Of a stretch of 64,000 nucleotides of DNA, positions 17,290-27,100 are shown piece after piece. Position 1 is the first letter of the stretch. The number at the start of each line of letters is the position of its first letter. The position numbers and the translations under genes were made by a program. This stretch comes from UBA5069 sp964560495 (GTDB lineage: Bacteria > Chloroflexota > Anaerolineae > Caldilineales > Caldilineaceae): positions 1 to 64,000 of the forward strand of contig CAZLMM010000014.1 of NCBI GenBank assembly GCA_964560495.1, read 5' to 3'. Under the pieces are notes generated by a model, which ran no database searches, was not told the origin of the DNA, and worked only from the letters and a program-made list of their open reading frames with translations.

Positions 17290-19998
17290 TTACTTGTTGA
17301 CCAAAGGCAAGAAGTTATTGACCCCATCCGCCCCATCCATCAGCACGGCGTAGACGCCTACGCCCTGACTGGGCGCTGAAGCCAACAGAACGCCGTCTGT
17401 GGCGTTGGTGGGTCTGGCAATGGTGGTGGGCAAGGCGCGCCACTGCTGACCATCCCAGAAATAGACGCCAGGACCAGGCGCGCCTGCCTCTGCGCCGTCC
17501 ACGCCGGCTCCATCTTCGAATTGGATGCTTACTGTGCCCGAGACGACCAGGTTGGTCGGGTAAGCATCGAGCCGATAAGACTGGCCGATAATGCGCTGAT
17601 AGAATGGCGGCGGCGGTGTGCCAGGCATGCTCTGCCAGGCGACAGACCAACCAACCTTCAGGTTCAGATCCTCTTCATTCTCGAAAAGCGCATTGCCATT
17701 CGACGACTGCACCAGGACTCCGCCATACATGCGCGCCGGACCGAAAGCGCCGCTGCCGCCAGTCCCCCGCTCTACAACGATCTCCCGTCGCGTCGCAGGA
17801 GCGTCAGGCGCCTCATCGACGTAAATCTGGGCGTAGAGAGGCGGCACTGGTTGCGCGAGGTCGATGGTGCGGGTAAAGACGCCTCCGCTCTTGGGCAACA
17901 AATAGTCGCCCAGGAGCACACCGTGTTCGGGATAGATGCGCGCCAACATCTGCGCCGAGGGCGGCGCCACCGTCTGCGTGACGACGATGCGCAGTTGCTG
18001 CGGCCCTGTCTGTTCCAGGTGGACCAAAGGCTGCCAGGTTGTGTCCTTTGTCATCGTAAGCAGGTCGTCGCCGCTGGCAAGCGCTTCACAACCGAACTGG
18101 TGACGAGGCGCGTCGCTCACATCGGCGCGGTCATCCACGTCATAGACGCATAGGCGGTCGCCCACTTGCGCATCGGTGAGCTGCACTTGCGTTGTGTTTC
18201 TGGCTGGTCTGCCTTGTTCATAGATACGCCCGCCGCGGGTGAGAAAGGCACGCGCCTCGCCAGAGCTTGTCTCGTTGTCCTGATAGTCCAGGTTGATGAG
18301 CTGGGCCGCCAGTGGACCTGGGGGCGTGCTGGGTGGAACAAAGGTCACGGTGGTAAGCTGGACCGGAGGCGCCGCTGGGCCAGGCACAAACGCCGCTGGC
18401 AGCATCGTCCAAGGGCGCCAGGCGTGGATGGTGTCCCACTCGTTGCGGGCTTGCAGGCGATGATAGGCTTCGGTCTCACTACAATTGGCGTCCCAGTGAG
18501 TCTGCTCGAAGATGTAGCCGTGGTTGCCAGGTTTGTAGACATCCCCCATGGCGGTGCCGGTGCACTTTTCGGCCAGCGCCGCATCACTCTTGCCATCGAC
18601 GCCCGTGTAGGTGTCGAAAAGAAAAAGCAGATAGTGGCCGAACTCATGGGCCAGGGCCAACGCCCAGTCGTCTTTCATTTCGGCTTGCGTCACCGGCGAA
18701 CCGTTGAAGATGTTCTCCTGGCCGGGCGGCGAGCCAAAGCGATTCCAATAAGAACCCATAAAGATTTTGCCCGGGGAATAGGTGATAGGAATCGTCGGGC
18801 TGATGTCTGCCGTGTCCGTGGGAACAATACCGCCGATGACTGCCCGCGGGCGAAACGTATTGCTGGTGTGGAGCTGCAGATGCGCGTCCTCCCAGCCGTC
18901 ATAGCTCTGCTGGACTGTCACTTTGCCCAGGGCGAATTGGCCGTCGGTGAAAGCGTAGAAATAGTTGGATGACGCGATCAACTGCTGGCGTAGCCACGCT
19001 TCCTTGGCCGGATCGCCCTGCACCCAAAACTGGGCCGAGATTTCCAGGTCTTGCAGCCAGAGCGGATGGGCGGACATGACCGCCAGACGCATCTCACCCC
19101 AACGGGGATTGAACGAATCGGCCGTCACAGAGACGGGGTCTCCACTCGTATGAAAAAGTACCCCTTTGTCTTGACTGGACTGGACCGCCCGCGCCCACAG
19201 ACGATGGTTGAGACCGATATCATTGGGCAACGGAACGTACCCTTCGGCGTCGGTCATATAACGCAGACCATCCAGGTCATGCACGATGGCGCCCTGAACT
19301 GCTTTGCAGGGGTCGATGATTTCTTGGCAGACGCGAATGGGGGGCAATGAATAAGTCACTTCGAGCAGGGGAGACGCGTTGCCTTCACGGCTGGAAAATG
19401 CGCGACCGACGGTTGCTGCGGCCTGGCCGCCGAAGATGATGAATCCGTAATTCGGGTTGTTGGCAGGAAAATTGACCCAACTCGCCGCAATAGGCGTTAC
19501 ATCCACCTCCAGATCAACCCCATCTTTGCTCGGCGTGTCGAAGGCGATTGGCAAAACAAGCTCGCTGACGCCAGGGCGAGTTCGCCAGGTGACGCTGTCC
19601 TCTTTCCATCCACCACCTAGGGGCGCAACCGACAGCTGCCAATCTGCGCCGGCGGCTGTCTCTTGACGCAAACGCAACACAGCCTTCTCGATGACCGCCT
19701 GGGATGGTAGGTCGCTCAGATCGAACTGCAGCAACGCCTGGTCGTATGAGGGGGGAATCAGCGCAGACGGAATGAAGGCCACGCGCATGGTGGTCTCGCC
19801 GCCGAAGTTCTCCAGCGGTTGGCTGGAGCGAACCGTCGCGTCTTGTGTGGGCTTGAAGACCGCATTGCTCTGAGTCGCTCGAATGCGGCTTTGCAACTGG
19901 CTTTCCTGGGCCAGCGCGCTGGGAGCAAGCCATGCACCCAACAGCAGGCTGACGATGAGAGAAATTGCCGCGCCATAGATAAGGAGATGTATCTTCAT
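17290..19998 (-). CDS. Secreted DNRLRE-domain putative zinc metalloprotease
   Basis: A 902-residue exported protein. The signal peptide is about residues 1-30, with cleavage likely after APSALA. Residues about 45-215 match a DNRLRE/CBM96-type beta-sandwich (QDATVRSSQPLENFGG, LLQFDLSDLP, VTWRTRPGV). The zinc-protease motif HEFGH is near residues 448-452. The downstream sequence lacks the metzincin HxxGxxH extension, so the third metal ligand is not identified. The C-terminal 200 residues look beta-rich. The last residues, NNFLPLVNK, resemble the end of the giant DUF11 protein (RTFLPVITR). The upstream gene on the same strand is the Crp-type regulator, 56 bp away. Substrate unknown. Confidence 0.78.
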   Translation of the reverse strand: MKIHLLIYGAAISLIVSLLLGAWLAPSALAQESQLQSRIRATQSNAVFKPTQDATVRSSQPLENFGGETTMRVAFIPSALIPPSYDQALLQFDLSDLPSQAVIEKAVLRLRQETAAGADWQLSVAPLGGGWKEDSVTWRTRPGVSELVLPIAFDTPSKDGVDLEVDVTPIAASWVNFPANNPNYGFIIFGGQAAATVGRAFSSREGNASPLLEVTYSLPPIRVCQEIIDPCKAVQGAIVHDLDGLRYMTDAEGYVPLPNDIGLNHRLWARAVQSSQDKGVLFHTSGDPVSVTADSFNPRWGEMRLAVMSAHPLWLQDLEISAQFWVQGDPAKEAWLRQQLIASSNYFYAFTDGQFALGKVTVQQSYDGWEDAHLQLHTSNTFRPRAVIGGIVPTDTADISPTIPITYSPGKIFMGSYWNRFGSPPGQENIFNGSPVTQAEMKDDWALALAHEFGHYLLFLFDTYTGVDGKSDAALAEKCTGTAMGDVYKPGNHGYIFEQTHWDANCSETEAYHRLQARNEWDTIHAWRPWTMLPAAFVPGPAAPPVQLTTVTFVPPSTPPGPLAAQLINLDYQDNETSSGEARAFLTRGGRIYEQGRPARNTTQVQLTDAQVGDRLCVYDVDDRADVSDAPRHQFGCEALASGDDLLTMTKDTTWQPLVHLEQTGPQQLRIVVTQTVAPPSAQMLARIYPEHGVLLGDYLLPKSGGVFTRTIDLAQPVPPLYAQIYVDEAPDAPATRREIVVERGTGGSGAFGPARMYGGVLVQSSNGNALFENEEDLNLKVGWSVAWQSMPGTPPPPFYQRIIGQSYRLDAYPTNLVVSGTVSIQFEDGAGVDGAEAGAPGPGVYFWDGQQWRALPTTIARPTNATDGVLLASAPSQGVGVYAVLMDGADGVNNFLPLVNK

Positions 19999-20054
19999 GA
20001 TACCCCGTTTCCTTTCTGGGATGGTTCAGTCTGCGTCTGGGCCTGCAGCGAGCC

Positions 20055-20795
20055 TCACCATTCCTCGCCCCCCAGGTTTGCTTCCAGCCTGCTGTCTCGC
20101 TCGGCCACAACGCGCGGCAGATCCAACAGGGTGATCACACCGCCCTCGAATTCAAGGAGTCCACGCCTGCGCCAATCGCTGAGAATGCGATTCACCCACT
20201 CTCGCCGTGCGCCCACCATGGACGCCAGGTCAGTCTGATTCAGACCCATATCCACAACATATTGCTTGCCGGAGATAACTTCGACCCCGAAACGTTCATT
20301 GTTGAGCAAGATGATGTGCAACAGCCGTCCTGCTGCGTCGAACTGGGCAATCGACTCGGCGTAGGAGGCGGTCCAACGCAGTTTGTTTGCCAGAACGCGC
20401 GCCAGGCTGAGGGCCATGCCAGGCAGCGCTCGTAGGTGATGCAAGAAACGATCTTGGGACATGGTCAGCAATGACACAGGCGTGATCGCTTTGGCCGTCG
20501 CCGAACGTGGGCGGCCATCCAGGGCCGCCAACTCGCCAATGACATCGTTGGCCGAGAAGATGTCGATGGAAGTCTCGACGCCCGATGGACTAATCTTATA
20601 GACGCGCACCTTGCCCTTGAGAACGAAATAGACCTGGCGCGATTCATCGCCTTGGCGGAAGATGATCTCGTCCTTGTCATATTCGCGCAGCCGCAGATCA
20701 TCGAGCAAGGTCATTCGCTCGCTGTCGCGGAGGTCATCGAAAGGCGCCATTTCCCGCAGAGATGCCAACCGTTTCTCCACCTTTTTGTCCTGCAT
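20055..20795 (-). CDS. Crp/Fnr-family transcriptional regulator
   Basis: A 246-residue regulator. Residues about 15-130 form the cyclic-nucleotide-binding jelly roll (EIIFRQGDESRQVYFVLKGKVRVYK), including the phosphate-cassette-like GELAALDGRPRSATA (residues 88-102), with the arginine expected to contact the cyclic phosphate. The winged helix-turn-helix is about 186-212 (LNQTDLASMVGARREWVNRIL). There is no N-terminal cysteine cluster, so it is not an Fe-S FNR. The start at 20795 is preferred over 20849 because GAGAGGGTGAC sits directly upstream. It is divergent from the FAD oxidoreductase and may control that gene or the protease downstream. Confidence 0.88.
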   Translation of the reverse strand: MQDKKVEKRLASLREMAPFDDLRDSERMTLLDDLRLREYDKDEIIFRQGDESRQVYFVLKGKVRVYKISPSGVETSIDIFSANDVIGELAALDGRPRSATAKAITPVSLLTMSQDRFLHHLRALPGMALSLARVLANKLRWTASYAESIAQFDAAGRLLHIILLNNERFGVEVISGKQYVVDMGLNQTDLASMVGARREWVNRILSDWRRRGLLEFEGGVITLLDLPRVVAERDSRLEANLGGEEW

Positions 20796-21110
20796 GTCAC
20801 CCTCTCTAGTTTGCCGCCGAATCCACGAGATGTCAGTCAATGAAGGCAATGACTTTGTGTAGCGGAGATCACAGCCTACCCGCCCTCAGGCGCACTGAAA
20901 GCCGCCGGCGCCACGACTATACTCCCTTCCATGCTTACGATGTCGCAAACAACTGCGCCCACTGATTATCGGTGAATGCGGCGTGCAACGCAACCTCGGA
21001 CGCCAGCCGGACGCATGTCGGACAAGCGCCGGACGCCAGATAGATAACCTTGACGCAGAGAGAAAAACAATTCAATTGTATTTGACAGTGTTTGACAGAA
21101 AGGAAAACCC
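20796..21110. other. Divergent intergenic region
   Basis: This 315-bp stretch separates the Crp-type gene (minus) from the FAD oxidoreductase (plus). It contains a plus-strand promoter candidate (20895-20923). A 14-codon frame at 20931-20975 starts 7 nt after its -10 box. A tandem TTTGACAG repeat at 21081-21088 and 21091-21098 overlaps the spacer before the ATG. TGTG (20856-20859) and CACA (20870-20873) are only a weak regulator-site candidate. Confidence 0.4.
20895..20923 (+). promoter_or_regulatory. Candidate promoter of FAD oxidoreductase
   Basis: TATACT (20918-20923) is preceded at 17 nt by CTGAAA (20895-20900), a weak -35. Transcription from about 20930 would give a leader of 180 nt. 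Confidence 0.4.
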
Positions 21111-22568
21111 ATGAATACGCAAGCGAAGACCTCAAGCGCCCTACCCGCGCCAGCCTATGAACACGCTGTTGTCATCGGCGGCAGCATCGCCGGCTTGACC
21201 AACGCGCGGGTCCTGGCAGACCACTTTGCCCGCGTCACGGTTATCGAACGCGACCGTCTGCCCGACGGGCCCGAATTCCGCACTGGCGCTCCCCAGGCGC
21301 GCCACGCACACCTGTTGCTCATCCGCGGGCAGATGATTCTTGAGGAGCTTTTCCCTGGCTTTGTGGATGAGCTCAAGGCGGAAGGCGGCGAAGTCGTCAA
21401 CTCCGGCAGCGAACTGGAATTCTTCCTTTTTGGCGATTGGCGCCGACCCCTCTACGACTCGGCGCTGAAGCCTACAGGCTGCAGCCGGGCGCTCCTGGAG
21501 TACATCATCCGCAAGCGCGTCGCAGCCCATCCTCGCATCCAGATCATCAGCGAACACGAAGCGACCTCGCTGCTCACGAATGCACAACGCACCCACGCCG
21601 TCGGTGTGCGCATTCGCAGTCGCAGCGACACGCAGGCGCCAGAGAAGGAGCTTTATGCTGATCTGGTGGTCGACGCCAGCGGCCGCAACAGCCGGGCGCC
21701 CCATTGGCTGGAAAGGTTGGGGTATACACCACCAACCGAGTCCGTGGTGAATTCTCACCCTGGTTATGCCACACGAATCTTCCGCCGACCCGCCAGCTCC
21801 AAAGAGGGCTGGAAGACCATGTACATTATGCCCACCCCTCCGGGCGGTAGCCGCGGCGGCGTGATCCTGCCCATGGAAGGCGACCGCTGGCAGGTGACGC
21901 TCATTGGCATGGCGGGCGATTATCCACCCACCGACGCCGAAGGCTTCATGGCTTTTGCCCGCAGCCTGCCCAGCCCACGCTTCTACGAAGCGTTACAAGG
22001 GGCCGAGCCGCTGACTGAACCCTATGGTTTCCGCAAGGCCGAGAATCGATTGCGTCACTACGACCGGTTGCCTGCCTATTTAGAGAATTTCCTCCTGGCT
22101 GGCGACGCGGTCTATGCGCTCAATCCGGTGTACGGGCAGGGAATGACAGTCGCCGCCATGGGCAGCAAGACGTTGGCCGCATGTCTGGAGAGGCAGCGCC
22201 GGCGACGAGACGTCGATCTGACAGGGTTGGCTCGGGAATTTCAGAAACAATTGGGCAAGGTGGTGGCTGCGCCGTGGCAACTGGCGACCGGTGAGGATCG
22301 CCGCTGGCCCGGGACCGATGGAGAAGGCAACCTGGATTGGATGACGCGCACTCTGCAAAGCTATTTCAGTCGAGTGCTCCGCACCATGGTGCATGACCAG
22401 GACGTGGCGGAGACCTTCATGCACGTTCAGCAGATGGTGAAGTCGCCGGCGGCGCTCTTCCATCCACGTATCTTGTGGAAAGTGCTGCGATCACAACCGC
22501 AAGATACGACAGACGCTCGATCCGTCGTTCAGCCGTATGCGGCGCCATCGGCCGCAGCCGGCGACTAA
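21111..22568 (+). CDS. FAD-dependent monooxygenase/oxidoreductase
   Basis: A 485-residue flavoprotein of the group that includes phenol-hydroxylase-like monooxygenases, squalene-epoxidase-like enzymes and geranylgeranyl reductases. The FAD-binding Rossmann motif VVIGGSIAGLTNARVLADHF is near residues 21-40 with the ribose-binding acidic residue in VIERD. LVVDASGRNSRAP precedes the second FAD contact, GDAVYALNPVYGQGM (about 335-350). Substrate unknown. A Shine-Dalgarno-like AGAAAGGA precedes the ATG. It is followed by a gene-poor gap and the converging uppS region. Confidence 0.85.
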   Translation: MNTQAKTSSALPAPAYEHAVVIGGSIAGLTNARVLADHFARVTVIERDRLPDGPEFRTGAPQARHAHLLLIRGQMILEELFPGFVDELKAEGGEVVNSGSELEFFLFGDWRRPLYDSALKPTGCSRALLEYIIRKRVAAHPRIQIISEHEATSLLTNAQRTHAVGVRIRSRSDTQAPEKELYADLVVDASGRNSRAPHWLERLGYTPPTESVVNSHPGYATRIFRRPASSKEGWKTMYIMPTPPGGSRGGVILPMEGDRWQVTLIGMAGDYPPTDAEGFMAFARSLPSPRFYEALQGAEPLTEPYGFRKAENRLRHYDRLPAYLENFLLAGDAVYALNPVYGQGMTVAAMGSKTLAACLERQRRRRDVDLTGLAREFQKQLGKVVAAPWQLATGEDRRWPGTDGEGNLDWMTRTLQSYFSRVLRTMVHDQDVAETFMHVQQMVKSPAALFHPRILWKVLRSQPQDTTDARSVVQPYAAPSAAAGD

Positions 22569-22712
22569 AGAATTCAAGATCAATCGGATCTTACGGGGTC
22601 GTGTGCCGTGGACGGGTTTACAGCAACTCGTCCAACAAGTTGACTTACAGCCTGTCCCCGGCGCGTGAAGCCGACCGCCAGAATTCCGGTTAGGCCAGAA
22701 TTCATTGCTCAA

Positions 22713-22961
22713 TCAATGTGGGGGGTGGACAGGGTCAGCCACCACAAAATGAGCATCTTCGGCTGGCGATTGACCGCAGAGGACAATGCTCAACGCGCTC
22801 AGGAGCTTCTCTGCTGACGCAAAGCACTGTCTCTCACCCGTCAGGGGTGATTCAAGAACAAAACGCGAGACGCGAAAATTCAACCTCGCATCGTGTTCTT
22901 CGGACATGCGCACGATGAAGACGCGATGAGCGTATCCAGATGCCGTCAAGCTGGCTGCCAT
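22713..22961 (-). CDS. Possible small protein downstream of uppS
   Basis: An 82-codon frame that starts inside the last 16 bp of uppS (GAGGAAGC precedes its ATG). The core FRVSRFVLESPLTGERQCFAS followed by AEKLLSAL resembles small Chloroflexota proteins with an F-x-x-x-F-x-L-E-[DS]-P-x-T-G-E-x-x-x-F pattern. That resemblance is from memory and was not searched. A shorter start at 22907 (MSEEHDARLNF) is possible. No membrane segment or catalytic motif was seen. Between its stop and 22568 there is only a short, featureless gap. Confidence 0.4.
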   Translation of the reverse strand: MAASLTASGYAHRVFIVRMSEEHDARLNFRVSRFVLESPLTGERQCFASAEKLLSALSIVLCGQSPAEDAHFVVADPVHPPH

Positions 22962-23743
22962 GCTTCCTCGTCGTCAACCTGCCCAATGATCTCCACCTCG
23001 CCATATTGGCTGAGGTTGCGTTGATAGGCTTCAATAGCAAGCTGTAGTCCGTGCTCGTCGAAGTCAGGCCAGTACGTCGGCGTAGAGTAGTAGAGCGCGG
23101 TGGCGGCGTGCCACAGCATGAAATTGCTCAACCGATTCTCGCCGCCGGTGCGAATCACCAGGTCAAGATCCGGCAGATCGGGCACATAGAAATGGCGACT
23201 GAACATCTCCTCGCGCACTTCCTCTGGCAAGACGCCAGTGCGCATGACTTTGCGCACGGCGTCGATAATTTCAGCCCGGCCGCCGTAATTGATCGCTACA
23301 TTGAGCGTAATACGCGTATTGTCTTTGGTCGCTTCCACGGCCCGCTCGATCTGCCGCCACACATGAGAAGCCAGCCCATGCAATCGACCACTGTGAACGA
23401 TTCGCACCCCGCTACGGTGCAACTCATCCAGGTCGCGCCGAATTCCCATGCTCACCAGACGCATCATTCCTTCCACTTCAGCCACTGGTCGACGCCAATT
23501 CTCTGTGGAGAAGGCATAGACCGAGAGCACTTCGATTCCCATTTCCACCGAAGCCGTAAGAACGCGACGCAGGTTGTCCAGCCCAGCCTGATGGCCGGTG
23601 GTGCGAGACAACCCCCTGGCCTGCGCCCAGCGCCCGTTGCCATCCATGATGATGCCCACATGTCGTGGAATCTTGTGGCGTAACGGGGCGCCGTTGTGTG
23701 CGCTATAATGCAAATCTCCGTTGGATATAAAATAATCAGCCAT
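22946..23743 (-). CDS. uppS: Isoprenyl transferase (undecaprenyl diphosphate synthase)
   Basis: A cis-prenyltransferase of 265 residues that elongates farnesyl or related diphosphate to the polyprenyl carrier for cell-wall and glycan synthesis. The signature HVGIIMDGNGRWA places the catalytic aspartate at Asp34. GHQAGLDNLRRV, YAFSTENWRRP and the late RTGGENRLSNFMLWHAA are family-specific. The start at 23743 has AAGGAG 10 nt upstream. The first 25 residues are a non-conserved lead. The product would supply the lipid carrier used by enzymes such as the GT39-type transferase elsewhere in the window. Confidence 0.95.
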   Translation of the reverse strand: MADYFISNGDLHYSAHNGAPLRHKIPRHVGIIMDGNGRWAQARGLSRTTGHQAGLDNLRRVLTASVEMGIEVLSVYAFSTENWRRPVAEVEGMMRLVSMGIRRDLDELHRSGVRIVHSGRLHGLASHVWRQIERAVEATKDNTRITLNVAINYGGRAEIIDAVRKVMRTGVLPEEVREEMFSRHFYVPDLPDLDLVIRTGGENRLSNFMLWHAATALYYSTPTYWPDFDEHGLQLAIEAYQRNLSQYGEVEIIGQVDDEEAWQPA

Positions 23744-24168
23744 TGATTATGCGCTCCTTCCCCTACAGAATTGAGCGCAGCTGGCTGCGAACATGTCGGC
23801 GATGACGCCGAGCTTGAACGCCGGACCACAGATCGGATGCAGTGCGGCGCAACGTCACGTCAGGAAGACAGGCGGCAATGCTGTGCATGATGATCTCCTT
23901 GGGGCAGTGAGTTGCTGCGTTGCGAAATATTCACCTTTCATCAAGTATGCATATAGTTTCCATCAGGTTATGCACTTATGCAAGTTGACGATACAATAGA
24001 AATGTCGAGAATACGTCGATACCTGACTTGAAAATAGGCTCACACGGAGACGCTGAGAACACAGAGACATTTTCATTGATGATTGTGCCCCGCAGGGGCA
24101 TGGACACTAACCCGAAACTGCTGCTCATCGACCTGCGACATTGCTGACAACTGTCGGACGACCGACTC
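23744..24168. other. Divergent intergenic region
   Basis: This 425-bp stretch separates uppS (minus) from the SARP-type regulator (plus). A weak plus-strand promoter candidate is TTCACC (23930-23935), a 16-nt spacer, then TATAGT (23952-23957); a TACAAT box lies at 23992-23997. No convincing small gene, RNA or repeat was found. Confidence 0.35.
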
Positions 24169-27100
24169 ATGACGAACGCACACCTCGACATCTGCCTTCT
24201 GGGTCCGCCCACGGTTCGCCTCAATGGCGACAACGTCACCGGCTTCGTCTCGCGCAGCGCCCAGGCGCTCTTCTATTTTCTTGCCACAACTGGTCAGCGG
24301 CACAACCGCTTATGGCTCGCCAGCTTGCTGTGGCCGGATGTACCTGAAGCAGCGGCGCGTAAGAACCTGCGCGATATCATCTCCAATCTGCGCAAGCTCT
24401 TTGGCGACGCGCTCCACATCACGCACGACACCGCCCACCTGGACATCACTCCACCTCACGCCGTGGATGTCCAGATTTTCGAGTCGCTTTTCCAGCGATG
24501 GAACAAGGAGGCCAATCCCCATGCATTGCAGCAGATGACGACGCTCTATCGCGGAGAGTTTCTTGAGGGCTTCCATCTCCCTGGCTCCGTCGAGTTCGAG
24601 AGCTGGCTGCTGGCCGAGCGTGAACGCCTGCGCGACCAGGTTATGTGGGCCATGGATATCCTCATCGATCTGGCTTTGCAGCAGCACGACAACGCGACAG
24701 GGCTTGCCCTCTCGCGGCGCATGTTGGCCTTGGAGCCGTGGCGTGAAAAGGCGCACCGCCAGCGCATGCGGCTGCTCGAGGCGTCGGGTCAACGAAGCGC
24801 GGCTCTGGCCCAGTACGAACAGTGCAAAACCTATTTGCAGGACGAATTCGGCGTCGAGCCGATGGTCGAGACAACCCGCCTCTACGAAGAAGTGCGGGCC
24901 AATCAATCTGACAGCGCAGCGCAGCGCCCTTTGATGGAGTTCACAGCATCTGGCGCGCCCATCCGAACGCACCCGCGCTGCAACCTGCCTCGTCTCTTCA
25001 CGCCCCTCTTTGGTCGCGAGCAAGAAATTGCAGCTGTGGTCGAGCGGCTGCGCCAACGTGACTGTGGACTGGTCACGCTGGTTGGCGGAGGAGGCGTTGG
25101 CAAAACGCGCCTGGCCTTGGCTGCCGCTGAACAGCTCGTTGGGGACTTTCCCGACGGCGTCTGGTTCGTTCCCCTGGCCGGCCTGACCAGTCGTGAGGAC
25201 GAACTGGGCGCAACAACCGAAGAAATGATTGCCGAAGCCATCGGGGCAGCCATTGCCCGCGCCATGCACTTTCCCCTTCAAGCAGGAGACCCAGTCTTTG
25301 TCCAAGTCCTGGATGCGCTACGAGTTCAGAAGTCTCTCTTGCTCCTCGACAACTTCGAGCATCTATCTGCCTTTGCGCCCATCGTATTGCGCATCATGGA
25401 AGCCTGTCGCTATACATCAATCCTGGTTACATCGAGACACCGGCTGCGGCTGCAGGCGGAATGGATCTTCGTTGTTTCCGGCTTGCCCATACCTGAGACG
25501 CACCGGCTCCTGGATGGCGACGATGTTGACCTGTTCGCCAGACGCTACAGCAGTCTACAACTTTTCCGTGAGCGCGCGCAACGCGCCGGGGCCGACTTCT
25601 CACTGCAAGACGATGAGATAGAGGCGGTTCTGACTATTTGTCGTCTGCTCGAGGGACTGCCCTTGGGGATCGAGCTGGCCGCGGGTCTGACCACAGAACT
25701 CAGCCCCACCCAGATCGCCGCTAAGTTACAGCGCAGCCATCACATTCTGACCACGGAGATGGCCGACGTTCCGCCTCGCCATCGCAGCCTCCAGGCCCTA
25801 TTTGATTTCTCATGGCGTCTCCTGTCACCCGCCGAACAACAAATGATCGCCATTTGCGCGATTTTCACGGATCGCTTCAGCGGCGCAGCGGCGACGGCAA
25901 TCAGCAACTTGTCGCATGAACACTTGCAGGCGCTTGTCCAAAAGTCGCTCCTGCGACAACTCGAGGATGATCGCTTCGTCATGCAGCCGGTCGTGCGCCA
26001 GTGGGCCCATGAGAAACTCGCCCAAAATGCCAGCCGTCTGGCTGAAACGAAGAGGGCCTACCAGAACTACTTCATGGGCATGCTGGCCGATTTCACTGCC
26101 CGGCTCGGCAACGACCCTGCCCTTGCCTACGCCGCACAGAAAGAGTTCACCCACATCCTTGCTGCGTGGCGATTCGCTGTCGAACAAAAGAACATAGAGA
26201 TTTTGGGACAGAATGCGAAGAGGATGTCTCAACTTCTCACATGGCATGGAACGCATCAAGAAGGCGCGCAATACTTCATTTGGGCCATTGAGTGTACACA
26301 GGCTCTGCGCACCCAACCCAATCCGCCCGACCACTTATTGACAGTTCTCGGCAGGCTTCTGGTGGAAGCTGCTTTCTTTCACAGTAGAACCGGCCAACTG
26401 GACCTGGCTCGGTCTGAAGCGCGCGAAGCCATGGCCATCGCCCAACAAATAGGCGACCGCTCTCTGGAGATCGACAGCCTGAAAAACCTGGCATACGCCG
26501 CCTGGTTTTCTGGCAATCTAGAAGAAGGCGAGACGTACATCAAGGAGGAATTGCGCCTGGCGCGCCTGGAAGGAGATCTGGCTGCTGAAGCATACGGACT
26601 GGGAGGCGTCGCCATCATTGCGCAGCACCGCGGTTTGATCGGCCAGGCAATCGAGGGGTGCGAACTGGCGCTTGATATTGCACAGGCTGCCGGAGAAACT
26701 CTGCTGGCGCTGACCCTGGCTAACCACCTGGGCGCCGCCTATTTGGCCCAGGGGAGACTTTGGCTGGCAGACGTTCACTTCCGATCCTTGTTGCCGTTGC
26801 GCAGGCGAGCGGGAGATGTTCTGGGCGAAGGCGTCACCCTGTTGTCACTCTCCCAAACGAATCTGGCTTTGGGCGATCCGGTGGGAGCAGCGCGGAATGG
26901 GCAAGCCGCTCTGGCAATCTTCCAGCAGATCATCGCCCATCGCCATGAAAGCCAGGCTCTCTCTCATCTGGCTCATACATACCGCCAGATAGGCGATCAA
27001 GAGACGGCCTACGCTTACGCCCAACAAGCGTTGCAGATTGCCGACGCTCATCCCATGACGCCCGCACGCGCCAAGGCGCTCCTTGCTCTGGGCGCGGTCT

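Noticed and set aside
18166..18972. A 268-codon plus-strand frame opposite the secreted protease
   Set aside because: It is antisense to a gene with signal peptide and catalytic motif and has no supporting features.
20856..20873. Crp-type TGTGA-N6-TCACA box upstream of the regulator gene
   Set aside because: Only the outer TGTG and CACA match, and the spacing is longer than in the consensus. It is too weak to report as a site.
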